This document shows, one piece after another, positions 1 through 7,150 of a stretch of 52,726 bases of DNA (the first letter of the stretch is position 1; every line of letters begins with the position of its first letter). Below the pieces are notes generated by a model, which saw nothing but the letters and a program-made list of their open reading frames with translations, was not told the origin of the DNA and searched no databases. Made by a program: the position numbers and the translations under genes. The stretch comes from CAYNWK01 sp964400875 (GTDB lineage Bacteria; Chloroflexota; Anaerolineae; Anaerolineales; UBA4823), in assembly GCA_964400875.1 (NCBI GenBank), contig CAYNWK010000011.1, positions 1 through 52,726 of the forward strand, read 5' to 3'.

Positions 1-18
1 CCGGTCGCCGATAGCCCA

Positions 19-63
19 GAAAAGAAAAGGGATTTCGCAAATCTATAGCGCTTGCGAAATCCC
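19..63 (-). terminator. Rho-independent terminator of the sugar ABC operon
   Basis: A perfect 12-bp inverted repeat (arms 29-40 and 52-63, loop 11 nt) is followed on the minus strand by a T-rich run (complement of the A-rich stretch 19-28). It lies about 45 nt past the stop codon of the last permease gene, so it should end the binding protein-permease transcript. Confidence 0.8.
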
Positions 64-106
64 CAGCAACCTTGATAATCCTGATGATCAAAGCAGAGAT
101 TACTGA

Positions 107-1009
107 TTACCCTTTAACGCCGCCGACGGTGAGCCCGGAGACGATATACCGCTGCATGACAAAGAACAACAGCACGATAGGCACGCTCATCATGATCGCC
201 ATCGCGGCAAATTGCGACCAGGGCGTCGAAAATTGACCCACCATGGATCGCAACGCCATCGCAAGCGTGAAGCGGCCGGGGTCCTCCAGGAATGTCCAGG
301 CCAGGACAAATTCCGTCCAACCGGACATAAAAGAGAACAACACCGTCACCGCCAACGCCGGCGTAGAAAGCGGCAGTATAACCCGGAAGAAGGACTGGGT
401 CACCGTACACCCATCGATCAAGGCAGCTTCCTCCAGCTCCTTGGGGACAGTGTCGAAGTATCCCTTCAAGTTCCAGATGGCAAATGGCAGCGTACCGGAG
501 GCGTAGGCGATAGCCAGGCCGATCAGAGTGGTGCGTAAAGGCTCACCCCCGGGGAGCTTAAGCTGGCTGAGCAAAACATATAGTGGAGCAAGCGTCGCAG
601 TTGAGGGGATCATCAGTAACACGATGAAGGCGAGCATACCGATCTGCCGGCCGATAAATTGGAACCGGGAGAATGCATAGGCAGCTGAGGCGCCGAATAC
701 GACTGCAAAAAGGCTCGTTCCTAAAGCGACCAGCAGGCTGTTCTTCAGCAGCAGTGCAAAAGTAGCACAAGAAGCCGGATCGGTAGGATTTTTGCACAAC
801 AACTTCCATGGGTCGAACAAGACGCTGCGGAACGCCTCAAAAGAAGCTCCCGGCGGGATAAGGCGCAATTCCAGGGGTTTATCGATGTTGCGTGGGTCCA
901 GCGCCAGCGCAAACATCCACATGATCGGGAACAACACCGTCGCGGTAACCAGCAACAGGAAGATATGGGTACCGATCTGGCCGAGGATCTTTTTCGTTCT
1001 TCTAGACAT
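107..1009 (-). CDS. Carbohydrate ABC transporter permease, MalG type
   Basis: Inner-membrane permease of a CUT1-type sugar ABC importer, 300 aa. It has an N-terminal membrane segment (about residues 15-35), further hydrophobic helices and the EAA loop near residue 195 (EEAALIDGCTV...LPLSTPALA) that docks the ATPase. Length is typical for MalG/UgpE proteins. The ATG overlaps the end of the MalF-type gene by 8 nt, so the two permeases are probably translationally coupled. No ATPase gene is nearby; in related bacteria a shared MsmX/UgpC-like ATPase encoded elsewhere often serves such operons (inference). Substrate cannot be read from the sequence; the ROK regulator and sugar-acid-type aldolase next door point to a sugar, sugar acid or amino sugar. 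Confidence 0.93.
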   Translation of the reverse strand: MSRRTKKILGQIGTHIFLLLVTATVLFPIMWMFALALDPRNIDKPLELRLIPPGASFEAFRSVLFDPWKLLCKNPTDPASCATFALLLKNSLLVALGTSLFAVVFGASAAYAFSRFQFIGRQIGMLAFIVLLMIPSTATLAPLYVLLSQLKLPGGEPLRTTLIGLAIAYASGTLPFAIWNLKGYFDTVPKELEEAALIDGCTVTQSFFRVILPLSTPALAVTVLFSFMSGWTEFVLAWTFLEDPGRFTLAMALRSMVGQFSTPWSQFAAMAIMMSVPIVLLFFVMQRYIVSGLTVGGVKG

Positions 1010-2054
1010 TGTACGCCTCCGTCGCCCGGGTCACCCTGTTATTGATTAAGGTGATGATGAGCAGCACAAAAAACACCACAATACCAAAAGCGGAAGCGAC
1101 GCCGTAAAGACGCTGCTCGTAGACCAATTTGAATGCCTGGGTGATCAAAATCTCTGTGCGCCCAAAAGGTCCTCCCTCCGTGATGAAATAAATCACGTTG
1201 AAATTATTAAACGTCCAGATCGTGCCGAGCATGATCGCGGGCACCATCGCCGGGCGGATCAGGGGCAACGTCACGGTCCAGAATTTTTGCCAGCCGCTGG
1301 CGCCATCGATATCTGCAGCTTCATATAACTCTGACGGTATGGACTGCAGTGCGCCGGTGGCGACCACAGTCATAAAAGGCCAACCCAGCCAGATATTGGC
1401 GACCAGCACGGCAAAGAAGGACAAAGGCAGGAAATAAAACAAACCTTCGGGGCTGGCTTCGGTCAACCAGCGGGTGTTCTCCGGCAGGCCGGTGCCCAAC
1501 CAGACGTTGATCTTAGCGATCAGCTGGTTGATCGCTCCAAAACGGTCATCGTACATATTGCGCCAGGTCAACGCGGTGATGTAGCCAGGGATAGCCCAGG
1601 GGAGCACGAAAAGCGCCCGGTAAATCCGCCTGCCGATCAGCTCCTTACTATTTAGCGCCAGGGCGATCACCACGCCTAAAGCTACGTGCACGATCACGTT
1701 CGAAAAGGTCCAAATTAAGTTGAAGATGAGCAAGCGCAAAAAATTGTAGTTCTCAATCGCCAGCGAGCTGTTCAGGATCTTGATAAAGTTATCCAACCCG
1801 ACCCAATCGGGCGTGTACTGCGCCCAAGTCTCGGTATTGAACAAGTTGAAGCGTAGATTGCCGATGCGAAAATCGGTAAACGCCATCCAGACTTGGAACA
1901 GCTGGGGGAACAAGGTAATCACCGCCATCAAAAGCCCTGCCGGCAAGATATACAACCAGGCGGTGCGGGAGTCTCTAATCAACCGACCAAGGCTCTTGCC
2001 TTTTGGCTCGCCGGCGGTAACGGCAATTCTGGTGGAGGACTGTTCAACAGCCAT
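1002..2054 (-). CDS. Carbohydrate ABC transporter permease, MalF type
   Basis: The MalF-like half of the sugar permease, 350 aa from the ATG at 2054. That start is preceded by AGGAGA at 6-7 nt, so a GTG 8 codons further upstream (2078) is less likely. A first membrane helix sits near residues 30-50 (WLYILPAGLLMAVITLF), followed by a periplasmic loop, five more hydrophobic segments and the EAA motif (YEAADIDGASGWQKFW...LPLIRPA). It pairs with the downstream MalG-like protein to form the translocation pore. It lies 145 nt behind the binding-protein gene, with a strong hairpin in that gap. Confidence 0.92.
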   Translation of the reverse strand: MAVEQSSTRIAVTAGEPKGKSLGRLIRDSRTAWLYILPAGLLMAVITLFPQLFQVWMAFTDFRIGNLRFNLFNTETWAQYTPDWVGLDNFIKILNSSLAIENYNFLRLLIFNLIWTFSNVIVHVALGVVIALALNSKELIGRRIYRALFVLPWAIPGYITALTWRNMYDDRFGAINQLIAKINVWLGTGLPENTRWLTEASPEGLFYFLPLSFFAVLVANIWLGWPFMTVVATGALQSIPSELYEAADIDGASGWQKFWTVTLPLIRPAMVPAIMLGTIWTFNNFNVIYFITEGGPFGRTEILITQAFKLVYEQRLYGVASAFGIVVFFVLLIITLINNRVTRATEAYNV

Positions 2055-2135
2055 TGGATCTCTCCTTTGCGTGTGCACTTCGCCGCCAGAGGAGCGCCGG
2101 CGACTGGTTCATTGACCGGGTGATCTCACCGGTTT

Positions 2136-2172
2136 GGTCACAGGCGGAAGAAACTTCCTTCCGCCTGTGACC
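2136..2172 (-). other. Intra-operon hairpin between binding protein and permeases
   Basis: A perfect 15-bp inverted repeat (arms 2136-2150 and 2158-2172, 7-nt loop) lies in the gap between the binding-protein stop and the MalF-type start. It has no following T run, so it is not a simple terminator. In malE-malFG-type operons such structures protect the upstream mRNA and keep the binding protein in excess over the permeases; that role here is inferred. Confidence 0.6.
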
Positions 2173-2199
2173 CATTACCATCGAGCGATCTTGAGAGGG

Positions 2200-4584
2200 T
2201 TATTGCCCGCCGCGGATCTCCACGATAGCTGCCGTGATGGCATCGAAAGCAGTCTGCAATGCAGCTGCCGGATCAGCGCCTTCACTGAACACGGACTGCA
2301 GAGCAGTGTCCATCGGACCCCAGTATGCGCCCATCTCGGGGATAACCGGGAAGGTCACGCCGCCCTCGAAGGCAGCCAGCGCCTCCTGGCGCAGTCGGTC
2401 CGGTACTTCCACGCCGCTGACGGGTGGAATGTAGCCGGTGTTCTCTTCTACCAGCAGCTGCTGACCCTCTGGCGAGTACAGGAATCTACCGAAGGCAACC
2501 GCAGCTGCACGCGCATCCGCATCCGCATTGGCGCTCAAGTAGAGATTGTCGTTCTGCACAAAGCCTGACATCGGAGACGGCCACGGATCGACCGACAGGT
2601 TATCTTCGCCGATGGACGCAGCCAGGTCGTTCAAGTTCCAGGTTCCGTCGATGACCAAGCCAGCCTGACCGGCTTTGAACAAGTTGACGTCATTGTCTGT
2701 GTAGTATTCAACCGGACCGGCGTCAGCGAAGGAGTTCACCAGGTTAAGCCACTCAACTCCGCTCTCATCATTGAAGAGTGGGTCGCCTTCCAGCGTCATC
2801 AACTGCCCGCCCACACCCATCAGGTGGCCGGCGGAGAAGAAGAAGCCTTGTTCCAAATCCGCGCCGACAACATCCCCCGCGGTGGCACCGGTTGCCGCCG
2901 CCACCAGATCATCATACGTTGCTGGCGCATCAGGGATGATCGAGGAGTTGCGGAACAACACCACACCCTTCAATCCGAAGGGTAAACCGATGATCGCATC
3001 CTTGTACTGGTCTGACCCCAAGGCAGCTTCATTGAATGTAGACAGGAAAGCTGTGCTCACTGAGGGCGACAGATCGGCGATGAGCTCGGCATCATACAAG
3101 GCCGGACCCCAGTCCGCAGCGCCTAGCAGCAATGTGGGTCCACCGCCTGTGGCAGCTGCGGTCTCAAACTTGCCGCGCAGATCATCGAAGGGCGTGTACA
3201 GGATTTCGAATTCTACGCCCGGGTTTTGCTCCTGGAAGGCAGCAATCACGGCGTTATAGCCGTCAGCCTCGCCTTCCGTCAAGGCATGCCAGATGGAGAT
3301 CGTCCCCAGCACTTCAGGTTCCGGAGCAGCTTCACCTCGGATTTCGGCGACGGCGGCATTGATCGAGTTTTCGGCTAGACCGAGGGCGAAATCGGGCGCG
3401 GTGCCTTCATTGAACACGGACTGCAGCGCATTATCCATAGGACCCCAGTAGGCACCCATCTCGGGGATCACCGGGAAGGCAACGCCGCCCTCAAAGGCAG
3501 CTACCGCTTCCTGGCGCAAACGATCGGGCACTTCGACTCCTAGAGCGGCCGGGATAAAGCCGGTATTATTCTCCGCAATGGTCGCCTGGGTGTCCGGTCT
3601 GAGCATAAACTCCATGAAAGCCCAGCTGGCGTTGAGGTCGTCGCCCTCTACATTGGCGCCAAGGTACAGGTTGTCGTTCTGGACAAAACCAGAAAGTGGG
3701 GCCGGCCACGGATCGATTGAGAGGTTCTCCTCACCAATAGACGAAGCTAGGTCATTCAAGTTCCAGGTTCCGTCGATGATGAATCCAGCATTGCCGGCTT
3801 TGAACAGGTTGACATCGTTATCGGTGTAGTATTCAGTCGGACCGGCTTCAGCGAATGAATCAACCAGGTCCAGCCATTCAGCGCCGTTGGCGTCATTGAA
3901 CAGCGGATCGCCGTTCTCGGACATCAACTGACCGCCAGCGCCCATTAAGTGCCCGGCTGAGAAGAAGAAACCACGCTCCAGGTCCGCACCAACGGTATCC
4001 CCCTGGGTGGCAGCTTGTGCAGAAGCCTGCAGGTCGGCATAAGTGGCCGGCGCTTCCGGGATGATGCTGGAATTCCGATAGAGGACCACGCCCTTCAAAC
4101 CGAGCGGGATTCCTACCAGCGCGTCGCGATATCGCACCGAGGCCAAGGCGGCCTGGTTGATGCTCTGCAGGAATGATAATTCAGCGAAAGGAGAGACATC
4201 CTTGACCAGATCGGCGGCATATAACGCGGGGCCCCAATCGGCGGCGCCGATCAACACGCTCGGCCCACTTCCAGTGGCTGTGGCTGTTTCGAACTTGCCG
4301 CGTAGATCGTCAAAGGGGACGAACAACACGTCGAAGGTCACGCCGGGATTTTCTGCCTGGAAAGCCTCAATCGTTGCGTTCAGCCCACCGATCTCGGCAT
4401 CCGTAAGCGCATGCCATAAGGTGATCGTCCCGCTGAGCTCGGCCATCTGAGGCTCACCTTCGGTAGGTTGAGCTGCTTCCGTCGGTTCGGGCGCAGTGGT
4501 CGGGGTAGCCTGCGGGCCGCAGGCGGCAAGCATCATAGCGCCGATCAGCAGCAGGCTCATCAAAGTCCAGAATTTCTTCGTCAT
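2200..4584 (-). CDS. Tandem-duplicated sugar-binding lipoprotein of an ABC importer
   Basis: Extracellular solute-binding protein, 794 aa, about twice the family length. The ATG at 4584 has a strong GGAGGA site 7 nt upstream. Residues 1-21 are a signal peptide with a lipobox ending at Cys22 (MMLAAC), followed by a Thr/Pro/Glu linker (23-48). Two complete family 1 binding domains follow: about 51-417 and 426-794. They are co-linear and strongly alike; each has GTI-(T/S)-(L/I)-WHAL, FDDLRGKFETA, GAADWGPALY, YYTDNDVNLFKAG, DGTWNLNDLA, VQNDNLYL and FPVIPEMGAYWGPMD. The DNA copies are also visibly similar but clearly diverged, which argues for an old in-frame duplication. Both halves keep ligand-site-type Trp and Asp residues, so two binding sites per tethered protein are plausible. 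Confidence 0.92.
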   Translation of the reverse strand: MTKKFWTLMSLLLIGAMMLAACGPQATPTTAPEPTEAAQPTEGEPQMAELSGTITLWHALTDAEIGGLNATIEAFQAENPGVTFDVLFVPFDDLRGKFETATATGSGPSVLIGAADWGPALYAADLVKDVSPFAELSFLQSINQAALASVRYRDALVGIPLGLKGVVLYRNSSIIPEAPATYADLQASAQAATQGDTVGADLERGFFFSAGHLMGAGGQLMSENGDPLFNDANGAEWLDLVDSFAEAGPTEYYTDNDVNLFKAGNAGFIIDGTWNLNDLASSIGEENLSIDPWPAPLSGFVQNDNLYLGANVEGDDLNASWAFMEFMLRPDTQATIAENNTGFIPAALGVEVPDRLRQEAVAAFEGGVAFPVIPEMGAYWGPMDNALQSVFNEGTAPDFALGLAENSINAAVAEIRGEAAPEPEVLGTISIWHALTEGEADGYNAVIAAFQEQNPGVEFEILYTPFDDLRGKFETAAATGGGPTLLLGAADWGPALYDAELIADLSPSVSTAFLSTFNEAALGSDQYKDAIIGLPFGLKGVVLFRNSSIIPDAPATYDDLVAAATGATAGDVVGADLEQGFFFSAGHLMGVGGQLMTLEGDPLFNDESGVEWLNLVNSFADAGPVEYYTDNDVNLFKAGQAGLVIDGTWNLNDLAASIGEDNLSVDPWPSPMSGFVQNDNLYLSANADADARAAAVAFGRFLYSPEGQQLLVEENTGYIPPVSGVEVPDRLRQEALAAFEGGVTFPVIPEMGAYWGPMDTALQSVFSEGADPAAALQTAFDAITAAIVEIRGGQ

Positions 4585-4666
4585 TTTTACTCCTCCAAAA
4601 AAGAAAAGATTAGGTATGGTGAGCCGGAAACGCATGTCAGCTCATAAATCCTGTCCCCATTGCGGA

Positions 4667-4717
4667 TCAGGACCACCGTGAGAGACCTCTTTCAGGCCTC
4701 AAGTTCATCCTTATCAA
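4667..4717 (-). other. Possible 16-codon leader ORF in the binding-protein 5' UTR
   Basis: The 252-nt gap between the ROK gene and the binding-protein gene contains a near-perfect Shine-Dalgarno (GAGGAGGTGA, 4729-4738) with no long ORF behind it. A short frame from TTG 4717 (or ATG 4708) runs 16 (or 13) codons to a TGA at 4667. It contains four Arg codons. It could be a leader peptide, but the SD-start spacing of about 11 nt is long and there is no homology evidence. Weak call. Confidence 0.2.
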
Positions 4718-4754
4718 TCTGCGACGGTTCACCTCCTCAGTCACAGTGCTGTTG

Positions 4755-4797
4755 TTTGTACAAATCCAAAGCGTTCGGTCAATTCGATTCCAATCGA
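4755..4797 (-). promoter_or_regulatory. Candidate promoter and operator of the sugar-uptake genes
   Basis: On the minus strand TTGACC (4777-4782), a 16-nt spacer and TACAAA (4755-4760) resemble a sigma-70 promoter about 165 nt before the binding-protein ATG. Next to it are two palindromes: TCGATT-2-AATCGA (4784-4797) just upstream of the -35, and TTTGTACAAA (4755-4764) over the -10. Either could be an operator, for example for the ROK repressor encoded next door. Assignment is inference. Confidence 0.4.
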
Positions 4798-4836
4798 TCA
4801 AGGCAGGCCAAGTTCTTCCTAGTGCGCGGATTGACC

Positions 4837-6063
4837 TCAGTTCTCAACGATCTCAAGCAAAGCCTGTGAAAGCGCCTGCACGACCGCCCCCATGCAAGTT
4901 GAACGCCGGCCCAGCACAGAAGAGACAATGCGAACTGCATGATAGGAAGGCTGCAAACTTCGTCGGCTGACCGTTTCACGGATAGGTTCAAGCAAAAGGT
5001 CCCCCATCTGAGCCACCCCACCGCCTACGACAACGATGTGAGGGTTGAAAAGGTTGACCAAACTGGCGATCGCCGTGCCCAGATATCTGCCGGCCTCGGT
5101 AACGATCTGCTGGGAAACTAGATCCCCAAGCCGGGCTGCCTCGCCGACGTCTCGAGCAGTGATCGATTCTAGGGGCTCAATTAAGGATAAACGGGTACGT
5201 TTACCCGAACGCACAGCCTGTTTGGCTTGTTCGGCCAAAGCAGCCCCTCCAGCGAAGGATTCCAGACACCCCCGGTTCCCGCAAGAGCAGAGCGGACCCT
5301 TATTGTCCAGGGTGATATGCCCAATCTCCCCGGCATACCCGTTAGCGCCGCGATAAATGTTCCCGCCTAAAAGCAAGCCGGCACCGATCCCCGAGCCGAC
5401 TTTAACATAGGCCACATGGCTTTCGCCGCGCCCGGCGCCGTATGCCCATTCACCCAAAGCGCCAAATTCCGCGTCGTTGCCGATCACGACAGGAAGCCCC
5501 CACAAGTCGCTTAAATACGAACGGATGGGGTATTGACCCCAGCCAGGCATAATCGGCGGTTCGCTCACCGAACCGGCTTCGATATCCACCGGGCCAGGGA
5601 CACCCACGCCAAGCGCGGTAATCTGGTCAAAACGGAGGTTTGCATCGTCAAGCAAGTTGTGCAGCTGTTGATCGACTTCTAGTAGGCATTTTTCGGGACC
5701 CGCTGCGAGGTTGAACGGGACCTCGATCTCGAACAACACGCGCGCCGTATAATCGCTCAATACCATACCCAGATGGCTGGCGCCCAAATCGACGCCGACG
5801 ACATAACCACGTTGCGGATTCATCTCCAACAAAATCGGCCGGCGACCACCGGTCGCCGGCCCATCCTCCGCTTCATGGATTATATTTTTGGACAGCAAAT
5901 CGTTTACAATTGAGGTGATCGCCGAGCGGCTAAGGCCCAATCGACGGGCAATACCCGCACGAGATACTCCCTCCGGAGTGAATCGTATCAAATCCAGGAC
6001 AGCCTGTTTATTGGTTCCTTTTACCGGAAAAGTTAGGCTCGATAACACGCCGATTTCAAGCAT
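4837..6063 (-). CDS. ROK-family transcriptional repressor
   Basis: Sugar-responsive repressor of the ROK/NagC/XylR type, 408 aa from ATG 6063. An N-terminal winged helix-turn-helix (about residues 14-75: GTNKQAVLDLIRF...SRAGIARRLGLSRSAIT) is followed by the ROK sugar-kinase-like domain starting at VVGVDLGAS. The zinc-binding CxCGxxGCLE motif (CSCGNRGCLESFAG) and the EXGH-type sugar-site motif (GYAGEIGHITLD) are present. A longer reading from TTG 6126 is rejected because that TTG is part of a very good -35 box. It is transcribed in the same direction as the sugar transporter and divergently from the aldolase gene, so it probably controls both. Confidence 0.92.
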   Translation of the reverse strand: MLEIGVLSSLTFPVKGTNKQAVLDLIRFTPEGVSRAGIARRLGLSRSAITSIVNDLLSKNIIHEAEDGPATGGRRPILLEMNPQRGYVVGVDLGASHLGMVLSDYTARVLFEIEVPFNLAAGPEKCLLEVDQQLHNLLDDANLRFDQITALGVGVPGPVDIEAGSVSEPPIMPGWGQYPIRSYLSDLWGLPVVIGNDAEFGALGEWAYGAGRGESHVAYVKVGSGIGAGLLLGGNIYRGANGYAGEIGHITLDNKGPLCSCGNRGCLESFAGGAALAEQAKQAVRSGKRTRLSLIEPLESITARDVGEAARLGDLVSQQIVTEAGRYLGTAIASLVNLFNPHIVVVGGGVAQMGDLLLEPIRETVSRRSLQPSYHAVRIVSSVLGRRSTCMGAVVQALSQALLEIVEN

Positions 6064-6097
6064 TGCAGACGTTAGGCTCTCCCAAGTTTGATGATCA

Positions 6098-6137
6098 ATT
6101 ATCGCAAATAAAATATGTTTTGTCAAATTAATTAATT
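6098..6137 (-). promoter_or_regulatory. Sigma-70-type promoter of the ROK gene with overlapping palindrome
   Basis: Minus-strand TTGACA (6121-6126), a 17-nt spacer and GATAAT (6098-6103) match the consensus almost perfectly. They sit 35-63 nt before ATG 6063. A perfect 12-bp palindrome AATTAATTAATT (6126-6137) overlaps the upstream edge of the -35 box and could be an autoregulatory operator. Confidence 0.75.
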
Positions 6138-6147
6138 ATTCCACCAA

Positions 6148-6153
6148 TATAAT
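6148..6153 (+). promoter_or_regulatory. Candidate -10 box of the aldolase gene
   Basis: A perfect TATAAT lies 28 nt before the aldolase ATG on the plus strand, in the AT-rich divergent intergenic region. No good -35 stands at 16-18 nt (the best, TTGTCA at 6120-6125, is 22 nt away), so expression may need an activator or relief of repression by the ROK protein. Confidence 0.4.
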
Positions 6154-6181
6154 TAAATAAGTTAACAAAGTACTCATATCT

Positions 6182-7084
6182 ATGCTATCTCACCCTCTGT
6201 CCGGCGTTTACGCCGCAGCTATCACGCCTCTGAATCCTGATTTTTCGCCCGATTTGGCCGCGATTCCCAGGTTTCTGGATTTCTTGAGCCAGCGAGGTTG
6301 CCACGGTGCGTTGTTGTTAGGCACCACCGGCGAGGGGCCTTCCTTTTCACCTGCCGAACGTCGCCAAATCCTCCAGGCAGCGCTGTCCATCCATTCGGAA
6401 CACCCCGACTTCCGCTTGCTCGCCGGTACCGGGACTCCCAGTCTAAGAGAAACCATCGACCTCACCCAGGAAGCTTTCGGTCTGGGCATCAATGGCGTCG
6501 TAGTTCTGCCGCCGTATTATTACCGTAAAATCTCCGAAGACGGTTTATTCGCCTGGTTCAGCGAGGTGATTACCCACTCCGTACCCGCGGATGGGGTGCT
6601 GTTTTACTACCATATTCCGGCGATGACCGGCATCCCCCTCTCCTTCGACCTGCTCGCCCGCTTGAAAGACGCATTTCCCAACCGTTTTTTAGGGTTGAAA
6701 GATTCAACCGGGGACGCGGAATTCGCCCAGGCTTTAGGCGCGCGCTTTGGTGAATCCCTGGTAATCCTGACGGGCAACGACCGTTTATTTAGCCTGGCGC
6801 TGGATGCCGGCGCCTCTGGATGCATCACCGCGCTGGCGAACCTGTCCTCGCCGGACGCCCGCCTGGTCTGGGATGCCCATACAAAGGGCCAAGCCGATAC
6901 CGAAGCGCAGGCGCGCTTGAACGTCACCCGGTCGCTGATGGAAAGCTACCCACCGGCCCCACCGTATTTAAAGGCGGTGCTGGCCAGCCAGCACGGCCTG
7001 CCGCGCTGGCCCGTCCGCCCCCCCCTCTTACAGCTGAGCCCATATGCAGAGCGGCTGGTGCGGCTTAAAATTAATGACGCTTAA
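6182..7084 (+). CDS. Class I aldolase of the dihydrodipicolinate synthase/N-acetylneuraminate lyase family
   Basis: A (beta/alpha)8 Schiff-base aldolase, 300 aa, the usual length of the family. The GTTGEGPS motif (48-54) binds the keto-acid carboxylate. Tyr143 within FYYHIP and Lys173 within GLKDSTGD are the catalytic Tyr and the Schiff-base Lys. The family includes DapA, N-acetylneuraminate lyase and 2-keto-3-deoxygluconate aldolase, which cannot be separated safely by eye. The location, divergent from a ROK repressor and a sugar ABC importer, favours a catabolic sugar-acid or sialic-acid aldolase over lysine biosynthesis (inference). No clear Shine-Dalgarno precedes the ATG. Confidence 0.88.
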   Translation: MLSHPLSGVYAAAITPLNPDFSPDLAAIPRFLDFLSQRGCHGALLLGTTGEGPSFSPAERRQILQAALSIHSEHPDFRLLAGTGTPSLRETIDLTQEAFGLGINGVVVLPPYYYRKISEDGLFAWFSEVITHSVPADGVLFYYHIPAMTGIPLSFDLLARLKDAFPNRFLGLKDSTGDAEFAQALGARFGESLVILTGNDRLFSLALDAGASGCITALANLSSPDARLVWDAHTKGQADTEAQARLNVTRSLMESYPPAPPYLKAVLASQHGLPRWPVRPPLLQLSPYAERLVRLKINDA

Positions 7085-7085
7085 T

Positions 7086-7114
7086 TTGACGTCCCGGCGG
7101 GTTCCCTTTATCAT
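7086..7114 (+). promoter_or_regulatory. Promoter of the Thr/Pro-rich membrane protein gene
   Basis: TTGACG (7086-7091), exactly 17 nt, then TATCAT (7109-7114), beginning 2 nt after the aldolase stop codon and ending 36 nt before ATG 7151. This separates the following gene from the aldolase transcript. Confidence 0.6.
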
Positions 7115-7150
7115 CGCCTTCCCTGATTCTATCGTTCACCTTCATCCATC

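Noticed and set aside
2200..4584. Binding-protein duplication as an assembly or collapse artefact
   Set aside because: The two DNA copies differ at many positions and the frame is kept through a natural linker, so this is a diverged duplication.
6064..6126. N-terminal extension of the ROK regulator from TTG 6126
   Set aside because: The TTG is part of a TTGACA-17-GATAAT promoter, and the extension has no counterpart in ROK proteins.
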